Counted from the first letter of the stretch, positions 25,456-36,943 are shown. The stretch: 64,000 nucleotides of DNA from Centrapalus pauciflorus (GCA_020465985.1 JAANYP010002637.1:111288-175287); one strand, 5' to 3'. Program-made: numbers and translations. The notes: a model not told the origin generated them from the sequence alone.

Positions 25456-26137
25456 GTGTCCTCAAAGGTCTAAAACTGTGTATGTCTCACACTGATCAAG
25501 TTTCTCAGAACAGCTTAGACAGAACAGGCTCTGCGTGTTATGTACTTAGCCATTTTTCTGAAATCCTTGATCAGCTTGAACATACAACAGGCTGAACACG
25601 AACAGTTTACTCGTCCAGCCTGATCTGCTGGTCCATTCTTCACTCTCATTCCCTCACACTGACTTACAAGATATTATCTTGTAACCTGCTCAACTATTGG
25701 ACACAACCTGTTCCTACATAGTTGGACAGGCTGAGAGAACAGCTTGAAGAATGAACAGCTTGTGATGACTCTGCTCATCCTTTGACCAACAGCTTAGACC
25801 AACAATTTTAATTACCTTTCTTCAAACTTAAGTTACTTAATTAATGTTTTTATTTAACTTAATTACTGCGGATAATGTGGGTTACGTGTGTTAGTGATTA
25901 AAAAGGGCTCAAGTGGTCTGACAAACGGTCTGACATGGACAACCGTTCCGTTTTCCGTTAACGACTTTTTCAAATCAACCGCCCAAAACTTTCTCTCTCA
26001 TACACACTCACATTCAAATCCTATAAATACCTCATACTGTTTCATCTTCGTCTTCCTCACTACTATCATCTGCCCTCTAAGAACCCTAAATATTCGACTA
26101 AGTGTCTTGTGTTTCTATTACTTTCTTTACTTCTAAA
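25456..26137 (+). promoter_or_regulatory. pol-ORF3 spacer with conserved promoter-like block (element B)
   Basis: 682 bp separate the pol stop from the ORF3 ATG. The first ~350 bp hold six CTGTTC/GAACAG words by eye. At 25941-25961 three CCGTT cores (AACGG on the other strand) are packed in 21 bp, with one more AACGGTC at 25924. TATAAATA is at 26022-26029, 109 bp before the ATG, followed by a pyrimidine-rich leader. The AACGG cluster, the TATA box, and the wording and order of the block are kept in element D (58126-58806), which argues for function. Confidence 0.65.
26022..26029 (+). promoter_or_regulatory. TATA box for ORF3 (element B)
   Basis: TCCTATAAATACCTC is identical in element D (58236-58229, minus). 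Distance to the ATG is 109 bp in B and about 104 bp in D, a normal plant spacing of TATA, start site and short leader. Confidence 0.65.
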
Positions 26138-29100
26138 ATGGCTCACAGAAATAACCCCTTCCTACTAGTGTTTGTTGGTGATGATGTGCAGAAGCATCCA
26201 TCAGTCACCACAATGCTAACCCTTAAACCCACAAACTACATTGACAACCTTACAATCCCCAAAAACTATGTGGGGAAAGGTTACGATCAAATGGTGGAGT
26301 TTCTGCAAGTTCATCCGTTGAACTATGCTGTGACTGCTACTCCTGGTCTCCTGTACCAGGAGATGGTGTACGAGTTCTGGTACACTTGTGCCTACAACCC
26401 CAACACCAAAGTCATTGAGGGGACTATTCTCAATGGGACTCAGACCATTGAGATTACTGCTGATCTTCTCAGGGAGGTTCCTCATCTGCCCATTGCTGAA
26501 TCATATGACATGCCCCAGCCTGAAAATGAGCAAATGGGAAATTTGCTACGCTTCTGTGGTGTAGCAGAACCCAAAATTGGAGCAACATTGTATATGAAGG
26601 ATCTGTCTCCTACCTACAGCTTTCTGTTTGCCTCAGTGATGATGAGCTTCAGCAGCAAAGTTGGTTCATTTGACCAACTGAGCCGTGATGAAGTCCCCAT
26701 AGTCCTACAGCTGGTGGATGGGACTACAATTGACATGGCCAAATGGATTTTTCTGAACTTGAGGAACCTGGTGCAGCAAGAGCCAAGACCAGCTGCTGTT
26801 CGATACCCCAGGTTTCTGAGCCTCATATTCAGACACATTTGTGGTGAGTATCTGTACAACTCTCAGCCCTTACTTCATACTGCTGCATTCCCTGTAATAG
26901 GGAATAGAGTTTTCTACACTCCTGTACTCCCAAATGAGCCTCCTCTATCCACACCAATGAGGAGGTTGTTAGGATTGGTGGAAGGACCCTCTGCTGTGAG
27001 GGTGGATCCAGATGCTGCTGCTCCCACAAGAAAATCCAAAGCCAGGTCCAAACTTGTTAAGAGGACCCTGGCAACTGCTGAAGCTGGGCCTGTGAAAAAG
27101 AAGGCCAAAACAGCTCAGTCTGAGTCTGCTCTCTTAGCCTCTGTGGCTGAGGGGGAGCAGGCTCCTCACCCTGAAGCCTCTGTGGCTGGTGCCTTTGTGG
27201 CACCTGAGACTATGGAACAGGCCAACCCACCTGTTTCTGACCCAGTCTCAAAACCTGTCCAGTCTGAACCCCTCATCACCTCTCCCCAATCACCCACTTC
27301 ATCCATTCACTATCAACGAAAATCCATCTCCAAAAAGAAATCAGCCAAAACAACCACCTCCTCTGTTCCCTCCCAACAGGGTTCAGTTGTAAGAGAAGCA
27401 ACCCATGCTGCCTCTCCTATATTGGGAGAAGGTTCAGCCCAATTGGAGCCTGCTTCACTCCAACCTGAGTCTACCCAGAGTCAGCCTAGACCCTCTGGTT
27501 CCTCCCAACAGGAACCAGTTGTACAAAAGGAGATAACCACCTCAACTATTCCAGCCTCCCAACAGGCTGAGAATATTGAAAGACAGGAGCCCTCTCCACT
27601 TTACACTGAGTCCACACTGTCCCCCACTCAAATCTCCTCACACCCTGAGTCTGCACGAGGTGCCCACGCTGCTGGTATAGACCAATCAGCAGCTCAACCT
27701 CAAACTTCTTCTCCCCATGATACAGCTGTTCTACACCAAACAGCTGCTGAGGGACCAACAACCCAAGCTGATGAACCTCAGGGATCATACCATCCCTCTG
27801 GTGAGGCTGCTCCCTCCATGCAAACTCCATCAGCAGGTTTCACCACTGCTGATGTTGAAATGCATATCCCATCTCCCAATGATGAGGTGCTCTTACACCA
27901 AGGCACTGCAGAGGGAACACCCACTGGCCTTCATGAGGATGTTGCAACACAAGCAGCATCTGAAAGGCCCCCAACATCAACCCCTTCTCCTGATGAAGCA
28001 GCTACATCCGCTGCTGAGGGACCCTTTGACCCCTCCAAGCTGGGCCACATTACTTTTGCCCAGGCTATGGAGCTTCTTTCAAATGTTCCTCTTCCCTCTC
28101 CATCACATCCTCATACACCAGCCTCCTCATCATCTTCTCCATCTACCCAATCTAAACAGTCCACCCATACACCTCCATCTCCTAAAGACCTGCCTTTGAA
28201 GGATCAGCTTTCTCTGCTGACCAACAAAGTTGGTTCTTTAGAAACTGCCATGACCTCTCTACCCTCTATTATTTCAGACTCTGTGTCTGAACAGCTTAAG
28301 GGGTTCTTTGATTTGTTCAAAGGCTCCTTCCCTGCTACTCCTCAAACAGATAATTCTCCACAGCTGTTAGCACTCACTGCACAGCTGCAAAATGTGTCCA
28401 ACTCCCTCTCCTCTATTCTTTCACTGCAACAGGACTCTGTGTCCTCAATGACAGCCATTTCTCAACAGCTGTCATCTCTCCTAACTTCTTGCAACACTAC
28501 TCTTCCTACTACTCTGGCCAGCTTGAACAACCTCATTAGCTTCTTATCAAATTCTGTGTCATCAAACCTTGCTGATGTGCAAGATTCTCTCGAATTACAT
28601 CTTGCACAGCTTCAAAGTTTGCTGTTCACTGAGTCTGATAGGGAAAATATTGTTAAGCTGACCTCCCTTGCTGATACCCAATCCTCTTCTCTTCAGTCTT
28701 GTCTTACCCAGCTTGCAGAGGTGAAGGACAACTTGGCATTCTTAGTGAATAGCCTTGTTGGCCCCAGACCTGCTGCCAAAACTGCTGGCAAGCCTGATGA
28801 CTTTGTGTCTTCAGGCAGACCGGGTGTTGAAGGTGCTGGTCCATCTCCTTCAAAGGGGGAGAAGTCGTCTGCCTCTAAGACCAAGTCTAAGGAGGAGAAA
28901 ACTTCTTCTCCTAAGGAGAAACCAGTGCCTGCAGCACAAACTGGTCAACAAGCAGGAGCTTCAACAGGTACACTAGAGGGTGCCTCCCATGCTGCTCAGC
29001 CTACTCAGGTTGAATCTCCAATCCCTGCTAAATCTAAGGGGAAGGAAACTATTCCTGAGGACAGGCCAAGCAGCAGAAGGAGGCATCTGATATTAGAAGA

Positions 29101-30279
29101 AGAAGAAGAGGAGGAGGAGGAAAGTCCTGAAGCTGCTATCACTAAAGCAGCTAAAGGTAAAGCAATAGCAGCAACTGATCCTCAACAGCAGAAAGCAGCA
29201 GAAATCCAATTTCACAAAGCCAGGGCCAAAGAAATGGTCTTCTTATGCATAAATACTTTGAGTTTAGAGAAGAACAGCTTCAAGCCATGGAAGCTTTAAG
29301 AAAAGAAGAAGAGTCTGCAAAAGCTGCTAAGTCTTTTGCACTTCAAGAGGCAAGGAAAGTTAAGATGTCCTCTCTTGTTGTGCAAAAGAAAATTTTGGAA
29401 GCTGCTAAGGGATCAGTAGAGGAAAAGGAAGCTGAAAAAGAAAAAGGTGCTCAGGTCTCAGTGGCCAAAACTTCAGTGCCTTCTGCAAGAGCTCAATTTC
29501 ACTTTGACAACCTGGCAAGAAGAACATTTCAAGATGTTGCTGATAGAAGGCTTGCTAAGGAGGCAATTGTCAAAGCTATACCAATTTCAAGAAAAGGCAG
29601 TCAGTGGAAGTTAAAAATAACCAGAATGGGTGCAGCAGGCCCATAACTAGAAACATATGACCTCACTGATGTTGCACAAATGGGGTACAGAGAATGGATT
29701 GAGCTGGCAGTTGCTCTGAGTGAGTCTAAGTCTGAAACTGCCAAGACTATCAGAGCATATGTGAAGAAGCTGATGGAGAGAGTGAAAAATCTTGGCCTGA
29801 TCTCCAAAGAAGTAAGTGAAGGTGTCTATGTGACACAACCAAAGATAAAGGCCAGGAGGACAAGGAAGGACACTGAGATGGAACAACTCCTCATCCTGAT
29901 AGAACAAGGTGACTATGCTATTGAGATGAAAGGAGTTGATCACAGCCTGCCTAGTGGAATTGAGTTTGAAGATGGCAAAATCATTGAAGAGCCTGAGCTG
30001 GGGGCATTTTTTGTAGATCCCTTCACTCAGAAGAAATGCTTTCAGAGAGCATCAGATCTATACAAGGTGGATCTGAGACAGCTTGTAGCCTTCAGACTTG
30101 CAGTTTCATTCAGGCAGTCAAGCAGGTGGAGAGCAGCTATCTGGGATCAGCTCAGAAGCTGTTATGAAAGAGGTGAACTTGAGGATCCCAAGTTCATGAT
30201 AATAAGAAGTGAAATTTAAGAACTTGAGGATACTAGAGAGGAATTAGGGAAGATATTTGAAGATCCCCCTCCTTTGTGA
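26138..30279 (+). pseudogene. ORF3 (large env-position protein) of element B
   Basis: The ATG at 26138 (MAHRNNPFLLVFVGDDV) is preferred over an upstream GTG because D starts at the same place. Residues 1-265 look folded (NLTIPKNYVGKGYDQMVEFL, YEFWYTCAY). A long Pro/Ser/Thr/Gln-rich middle follows, with basic clusters (VKKKAKT, SKKKSAK) that could be nuclear signals. Next come a Ser/Leu/Gln-rich helical part (~690-870), a Lys/Ser/Glu part, an acidic run near 987, and a charged helical C-terminal domain from ~1036. I see no signal peptide, no clear membrane span and no enzyme motif. Lesions: a base lost near 29236, TAA at 29644-29646 (Glu in C) and TAA at 30217-30219 (Gln in C). The position after pol matches Sirevirus env-like ORFs; the N-terminal part resembles proteins carried by other plant elements from memory only. 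Confidence 0.8.
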
Positions 30280-30610
30280 TGAAGTCCATCTGCCATCTGG
30301 GCAGGTGAAGAATGGAAGCTGTCCATCAGTTGGACAGGCTTACCATTTTCTGCTCCCAACAAAAACAGTCCAATGTACATTAGTTGTACTTTATTTACAT
30401 ATGTTGTAATTTCCTTTTACATTAGTTGTAATATACATCAGTACATCAGTTGTACTTTTGTAAGAACATGTGTTGTTCTAATGTAATAAAAAATCAGTGT
30501 ATATATAAACTGATCTTTTACTCTATGTTGATGTTGTAATTTTATTTCAACAAATGTACTGTAAAAATATATAGTGATTTTTGATAAGGCCAGCTTAGAC
30601 TGGTTATTGC
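30280..30610 (+). repeat. ORF3-LTR spacer with ACATTAGTTGTA repeats (element B)
   Basis: Variants of ACATTAGTTGTA recur about five times between 30370 and 30460, some as near-palindromes (TACA...TGTA). The same array lies at the matching place in C (about 36770-36850), D (about 53750-53840) and E (about 61800-61915), with differing copy numbers. It lies upstream of the PPT. Confidence 0.7.
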
Positions 30611-30624
30611 AAATAGGGGGAGAT
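30611..30624 (+). other. polypurine tract of element B
   Basis: AAATAGGGGGAGAT lies directly before the 3' LTR and should prime plus-strand DNA. A second PPT-like string, GAGGGGGAGATT, lies about 45 bp inside the LTR. Confidence 0.85.
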
Positions 30625-31753
30625 TGTTAGGCACAAAAAGGCCTCAGTCAAACGTGCTCTGCATCTGAGGGGGAGATTATCAATCAAACCTGTTGATGCT
30701 TTTGAAGGTTGAATTTAAGGCCTGTTATATGCCTTATTGAAACCTGAAAATGATTTGCAATATCAGCCTAAAGCTGTTCTATGTGTTGCATGTGTTGCAA
30801 CAAAGACAGTTTTGCCCAAGCTGTTCAGTCTGCTGAACAGGCTGGACATAAACTGTCTACGCTGCTCTACACTGATGAGCAGCTTGGGCAGTTTACAAGT
30901 GTTCTGTTCTTTGTGAACAGAACCTGTTCTTTGTGAACAGGCTAAACACTTTATGGAATGTGTTTCCAAGTCCTCATGTATTGTATTTGACTACAAGATC
31001 AGTTTACAAAGTCGAAGACAAAGTGGAAATCAGAACTGCTCAGCCTGCCCAAGCTGTTCTGTTACATGAAGACAAAAGGTTATTTGAAAAAGGGTGACAG
31101 ACCTTTTTCTTATATCAAAATAGGCCTTTACAAGGAAGAAAAACTCAAAGTTGACATTCCTTATTCGGTTAAAGGCAATGCAACAGTAGACAAAGTGAAA
31201 AGACAAAAGTTCTGCACATGTGAAGACAAGTCTGCTTTTCAGAAAGGTGCAGAAAAGTTATGTTGTCTTTTCAAAAAAGACTTCTCCTTTTTCATCTCGT
31301 CCAATGAAGAAGCTTCACTTAGATCCTCTGAGTGGGTATAAAAAGAAACTTCCAAGGATTGATCGATCAAGCCAAAAAGCTAAGTGCTGAAAACAAGAGT
31401 GAACGTGCATTCAAAGTGTGTCTTTCATGCATGCAAGTCTGCTTGAATAAAACAGTACTCAGTGTCTAAGCTGTTCTTATTCATGCTGTTCCTCAGAGTC
31501 TTGTAAACACAGTGAGTGATTCTTAGTGAGTGTATTCATTGTAATTAGTTTAAGTCAGTCTTAGACTAGTTAGATATGCTGTTGTATCTGTCATCTCAAC
31601 TTGAACCTTTCCGCATTCAAGCTTGTTTGTAATTAACATTTGTTAATAATACATACAAACATTGAGAAAATTGTGTGTAGTTTTTGAAGTGCTGTATTCA
31701 CCCCCCCTCTACAGCTTAAAGCTATACTCTTGGGATATCTTTTGGGACCTACA
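30625..31753 (+). repeat. 3' LTR of element B
   Basis: 1,129 bp, about 99% identical to the 5' LTR by eye. TATAAAAA is at 31337-31344 and AATAAA at 31446-31451. It ends CCTACA, then TAAGT. Confidence 0.95.
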
Positions 31754-31758
31754 TAAGT
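31754..31758. other. target site duplication TAAGT, right of element B
   Basis: It matches 18190-18194. Confidence 0.95.
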
Positions 31759-32754
31759 GCTTATGTTCATTAAATAAACAATATATTATTTATGAAATGA
31801 TTTAATTTAAACAATATATCTCGAGGTTCATATTATTTATGAAATAAACTAAATTATACAAAAATAAAATTATTTAAATACATTTAATAAATCTAGAGAT
31901 TTATATTATTTATAAAATGAATAAATTATACAAAAACAAAATTTATTACCTATATTTATTATGATAAATATAATATTATTATTTGGAAAACGATTTAATT
32001 TAAACAATATATCTAAAGGTTTATATTATTCATGAAATGAATTAATTTATAGAAATATAAAATTGATCATGAAATGAATTAGTTTATATTATTCATGAAA
32101 TGAATAAATTTATAGAAAAATAAAATTGATCATGAAGATTTAATAAATTTAGAGTTTTATGTTATCTCTTAAATGAATTAAATTATACAAAACAAAATTG
32201 CTTACCAACATTTATTAGGGATAAGACTCAACTTTTATACACAATTTTTAAACTTAAAAGAAGATAAATTGAAAAATGAAATTTAAAAGATTAACACAAC
32301 TAATCATACATGGGACTCAAATTATATCTTAAATGTAAAAAAAATTATGAAATGATTTAATTTAAAAAATATATCTCGAGGTTCATATTATTTATGAAAT
32401 AAACTAATTTATAAAAAAATAAAATTATTAAAATACATTTAATAAATCTAGAGATTTATATTATTTATAAAATGAATTAAATTATACAAAAACAAAATTT
32501 ATTACCTACGTTTATTATGATAAATATAATATTACTATTTGGAAAACAATTTAATTTGAACAATATATCTAAAGATTTATATTATTCATGAAATGAATTA
32601 TTTTATAGAAAAATAAAATTGATCAACAAGATTTAATAAATTTAGAGTTTTATGTTATATCTTAAATGAATTAAATTATACAAAAACAAAATTGATTACC
32701 AACATTTATTACGGATAATGCTCAACTTTTATAGTATATAAGATATGTATATAT
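31759..32754 (-). mobile_element. inverted Helitron copy, right piece
   Basis: It continues the copy cut at 18194. Two head-like ends lie inside it in reverse (CTCAACTTTTATA at about 32243 and 32740). The outer part (32754-32245) matches the start of copy 3 at 11282, the inner part matches copy 4 at 14938. So the inverted block carries two heads in tandem. Confidence 0.7.
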
Positions 32755-32766
32755 AAATTTAAGATA

Positions 32767-33320
32767 GGGTTAAAGCCGTACAATAGCAGTGTACTTTTTA
32801 AGGTGTATCGATATAGTACGTGTACTTTTTATATTGTTAATATAATACCTTTACTTTTTATGACCGGTTATTTCGTCTAGCTTTGCACAGTTGTGGGAGA
32901 ATCGCCGGTACGAACTTGTTCACCGTTGGATCTGTGTAAAATTTGAGGAGAAGCTTCGCAACACGTAGTTCTTCCATCTGGACGGTGGAGATCGTCATTG
33001 GAGATTTCTATAGAGGTCTGTAGGTGTTTGAAGTTGGCTGCATAGTGTGATTTCTCCTACCAGGTTATCACAAGGACGAGAGAGTGTATTTGATGCTTCA
33101 ATTATGGAAATTTGAACATTAATAAAAAGAAAAATTCTACTATTAACAGGTATGATCAGTAACCGGTTACCAAAGGTATCATATTGGTATGAAAAAATGT
33201 AGTACACGTATCAAATTTGAACGATTCCGAAAGTACACGTGTAATATGAATAATTAAAATAGTTTACGTACCATATCAATACATTTTAAAAAGTATACAA
33301 CTATTCTACGACTTTAACCC
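32767..33320. mobile_element. non-autonomous Mutator-like element (MULE MITE)
   Basis: The 554-bp element has inverted ends of about 55-60 bp, starting GGGTTAAAG and sharing TACTTTTTAA and GATAT.GTACGT at matching places. It is flanked by a perfect 9-bp duplication TTTAAGATA (32758-32766 and 33321-33329). A 9-bp TSD with long TIRs starting in G is characteristic of Mutator-like elements. The interior has no supported ORF. Confidence 0.8.
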
Positions 33321-33329
33321 TTTAAGATA

Positions 33330-33699
33330 TAATAACTTCCCAAGACAACAAAAACTTTGAATAGTTAATGTATCTTTTAATATTTTCCTCAAATTAATTA
33401 CCGTGGATGTTAAATTGATGAAATAAACTTCAACATTCTTTAAAAAAACGTTTTTATAGTTTTGTAAAAGGAAATTTATGGAAAAAAAAATCTTAAAGTT
33501 GTCTCCTTTTTTGCAAAAAAAAAAACCCTAACCAATTTTTTTTGCCTCAAGAAAACCCCAACGAAAGAAATGTCACGAATTTAGTATTTTCTTTTTAATT
33601 TCACCGGTTCCATATTGATGACGTGAGCCTTCCCTTCTCCGGTAACCCAGCCCCACTTCCGCCTTCTCCAGTCAAAACCCAACCCCTTTAGCAACCCCT
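33330..33699. other. non-coding spacer
   Basis: AT-rich DNA with A-runs. I see no gene or mobile-element end in it. Confidence 0.5.
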
Positions 33700-34390
33700 C
33701 CCCCTTCTCCGATCAAAATTCATAATGAGAATGGATTGTTCAACCAAGTCGTAAATAGGTACACAAATGATGAATGATTTGGAACCACAACCTTTTCATG
33801 AACCAAATTCGGATTGATGAATGGTTTCGAAAAAGAAAGAACCAAGAAAAATCTTGATGAACATAGACCTTCATCATTTAGAGACGAACTCAAACACACA
33901 CAACACACACATGAACTCATATACTTGAAATCAAACACCCATTTAAGCAAAATTGAATCTGAAGAACGCTAAATCAAAACCCCAGATCCCTCAATCGAAC
34001 CCTAGTGAATCGAAAACCGTAAAATGGTATGAACTGAAACCAATTATGAGTAACGATGGTGATCAACCCTAATCATACAAATGCTATTCGATGACGAAAA
34101 TAGGAGAGGACATTGAAGCTTCATCCTATTTAATTAAGCCTCATATTTGATTTCAGAGTTTGGGGTGGTCTGCGTCAGGTTGAGGCAAAAGACAAACAAA
34201 AACCTAGAAAAACTAGCAAAATGGACATAATGAGGCCACCGGTTCAGAATGTCAGCCTCGTCTCCGGTCCAGGTTGTTTGTCGCCGATCAAGCTTTAAAA
34301 AATGTTAAAGGTTTTAATTGAAAAAGTATTCAACTTTACGTTTTTCTGTTCAAATATCTAGTTTAAAAGGTACACATGTAATGCCACATA
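33700..34390. repeat. direct repeat unit R1 (~690 bp)
   Basis: It runs from about TCCGATCAAAATTCATAATG to ACACATGTAATGCCACA. It is repeated, diverged, at 35140-35472 continued at 46526-46850 (R2). R1 preserves the empty form of element C's insertion site (AACCCTAATCATACAAATG near 34067). No gene is recognised; frames read through it lack known motifs. Confidence 0.75.
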
Positions 34391-35139
34391 GGCATTGCTT
34401 AATGTGGGCTCCACATGTGTGTCAACCTATTAAAGCAGGTCGCTGTTACACCCCCAAAACACAATACAAATGTCACGTAATTAAGATTATCAGGTTGCAT
34501 CATACACACAAGTACCTGGCTATACCCCAATAAACATACAACCAAAGTCGGGGTAATTATGTTAAGTACAGTACGACAGTCTCGGAAGTCTCAAAATATA
34601 TAAACATATCTGAAGTATAATTACAGACCACAAAAGTGACTACCTCTAGTAAGGTAGCTAAGTATCCTCAAGCTGAGTAGTAGATGGAGCCTACTTAGGT
34701 GCAACAGGTCTACTATCGCTCTCCCGAGTCCCTGAGATGCACAAGTTAAGAAAAATAGGTTAGCTAAATTATCTAGTGAGAATGCAAGTTAGTTAAAAGC
34801 TCAAAACCCGATAAAATAATTTATCGTTCCCTGGTTATTGGTATTACGAGCTCTGTCCCAACGATGATTGTCCCTGAAATGAAAGCAATCCCGATGGAAT
34901 CTCTCTCCCACGCACGTGACCCTTTTGACCGCACAAAGCTGTCCCAACATAACGTCTAGCAACTCCCTCGCCTCCTCTGCTGTCGCCTAGAAGAACCTCC
35001 CGCGAGCTCTAGGCATTTAGTCTATCTACGTGGTTTTGACAATGATGCACCTCCTCTGGTGGCCCCACGGGTGCTACCCAACGATCTTCCAACCCTACTA
35101 CCTGGACGGTCTCGGGACTGATGTCCCGACTTACCCTCC
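34391..35139. other. LTR-like fragment between R1 and R2
   Basis: The 749-bp segment has no match elsewhere in the window. It contains TGTTACACCCCCAAAAC at about 34443, the style of many Ty3/gypsy LTR starts, but no matching CA end, PBS or second LTR is seen. It is GC-richer than its flanks. A solo or truncated LTR is possible but unproven. Confidence 0.3.
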
Positions 35140-35472
35140 CCTTTATCCGATCAAAATTTATAATGAATGATTTGAACAAAAATTAGATTGATGAACCAAA
35201 CTCGGATTGATGAATGGTTTTGAAAAAGAAAGAACTAACAAAAATCTTGGTGGATGAAAATAGGAGCTTCGTCATTCAAAGAAGAACTCACACACACAAA
35301 ACACCCACATGAACTCATATTTATGAAATCTTAAACCCATTCAAGAAAAATTGCATTTGAAGTACCCTAAATCAAAACCCTAAGATCTGTAAATTGAACC
35401 CTAATGAATCGAAACCGTAAAACTGTATGAATTGAAACCCAATTATGTATAACAATGGTGATGAACCCTAAT
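35140..35472. repeat. direct repeat unit R2, left piece
   Basis: It is related to R1 and interrupted by element C at 35473; it resumes at 46526. Confidence 0.75.
35468..35472. other. target site duplication CTAAT, left of element C
   Basis: CTAAT recurs at 46526-46530. R1 shows the unoccupied site with one CTAAT. Confidence 0.95.
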
Positions 35473-36596
35473 TGTAGGTCCCGAGAGGTTCCCAAAGTAT
35501 ATAGCCTTAAGCTGTAGAGGGGGGGGTGAATACAACAATTTAAAAACTACACACTAATTTCTCAATGTTTGTATGTATTATCAACAATTTGTTAATTAAA
35601 AACAAGCTTGAATGCGGAATAGTTCAAGCTGAGATGACAGATACAACAGTATGTTCACTAGTCTAAGACAAACTCAAACTAGTATACAATAAATACACTC
35701 ACTAAGAAGCACTCACTGTGTTTACAAGACTTAAGGGAACAGCTTATGTAAAACAGCTTAGACACACAGATTCTAAATTACACAGCAGGCTTGCATGCAT
35801 GAAAAACACACTTGCACGTTCACTCTTGGTTTCAGCACTTAGCTTTCTTCACTTATCTTTCTGTCCTTAGAAGCTTCCTTTTATACTCATTCAGAGAATC
35901 TAAGAGAAACATCTTCATTGGACGGAATGAAAAGGAGAAGTCTTGTTGAAAAGACAACATAACCTTTTCTGCACTTTTCTGAAAAGCAGACTTGTCTTCA
36001 CATGTGCAGAACTTTTGTCTTTTTTACTTTGTCTACTGTTGCATTGCCTTTAACTAATTTAGGAATGTCAACTTTGCGTCTTTCTTCCTTGTAAAGGCCT
36101 ATTTTGATATAAGAAAAAGGTCTGTCACCCTTTTTCAAATAACCTTTTGTCTTCATGTTACAGAACAGCTTGGACAGGCTGAGCAGTTCTGTTTTCCACT
36201 TTGTCTTCGACTTTGTAAACTGATCTTGTAGTAAAAAACAATACATGATGACTTGGAAACATATTCCATAAAGTGTTTACCCTGTTCACAAAGAACAGGT
36301 TCTGTTCACAAAGAACAGAACACTTTAAAATTGCCCAAGCTGCTCACCAGTGTAGAGCAGCGTAGACAGTTTATGTCCAGCCTGTTCAGTAGACAGAACA
36401 GTTTGGACGAACTGTCTTAGTTGCAACACATGCAACATATAGAACAGCTTTAGACTGATATTGCAAATCATTTTCAGGTTTCAATAAGGCATATAACAGA
36501 CCTTAAATTCAACCTTCAAATGCATCAACAGGTTTGATTATAAATCTCCCCCTCAGATGCAGAACAGGTTTGACTGAGGCCTTTTTGTGCCTAACA
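35473..36596 (-). repeat. 3' LTR of element C
   Basis: On the minus strand TGTTAGGCAC...CCTACA, 1,124 bp. It has two copies of the CTGTTC/GAACAG palindrome (36282-36298, 36302-36318). The PPT (minus AAATAGGGGGAGAT) is at 36610-36597. Confidence 0.95.
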
Positions 36597-36943
36597 ATCT
36601 CCCCCTATTTGCAATAACCAGTCTAAGCTGGTCTTATCAAAAATCATTATATATTTTTACAGTACATTTTGCTGAATTGAAATTACAACATTACAGTAAA
36701 GTAAAAGATCAGTTTATATATATACTGATTCTTGATTACATACAACAACACATGTTTTTACAAGAGTACAACTAATGTACTAAAGTATTTTACAACTAAT
36801 GTAAAAGAAAAGATTACAACTTATGTAAATAAAGTACAACTAATGTACATTGGACTGTTTTAGATGGGAGCAAATAATGGTAAGCCTGTCCAACTGATGG
36901 ACAGCTTCCATTCTTCACCTGCCCAGATGGCAGATGGACTTCA

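Larger units (their letters stand above)
18195..31753 (+). mobile_element. element B: complete Sirevirus-like Ty1/copia retrotransposon with third ORF
   Basis: This 13,559-bp element has LTRs of 1,128 and 1,129 bp with TG...CA ends, TSD TAAGT, a tRNA-Met PBS, gag, pol in copia order (protease, integrase, RT, RNase H), a 0.68-kb spacer, ORF3 and a PPT. By eye the LTRs differ at about 12 bases plus two small indels (~1%), so insertion is recent, under 1 My with usual plant rates. Even so it carries a gag nonsense codon, three pol indels that shift frame, one ORF3 frameshift and two ORF3 nonsense codons, so it cannot make its full set of proteins as written. Confidence 0.95.

Noticed and set aside
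25456..26137. Stop-codon readthrough from pol into ORF3, as in SIRE1
   Set aside because: The distance is ~0.68 kb with stops in all frames in both copies, so readthrough cannot link them.
26138..30279. Calling ORF3 a retroviral-type envelope
   Set aside because: I see no signal peptide, no convincing membrane span and no fusion-like segment; only its position matches env.
33720..33950. Possible small host gene in R1
   Set aside because: No start context, no known motif, and the frame is not kept in R2.
33700..35472. R1 and R2 as a pair of LTRs around a short element
   Set aside because: Their ends lack TG...CA, there is no PBS or PPT between them, and R2 starts inside R1.
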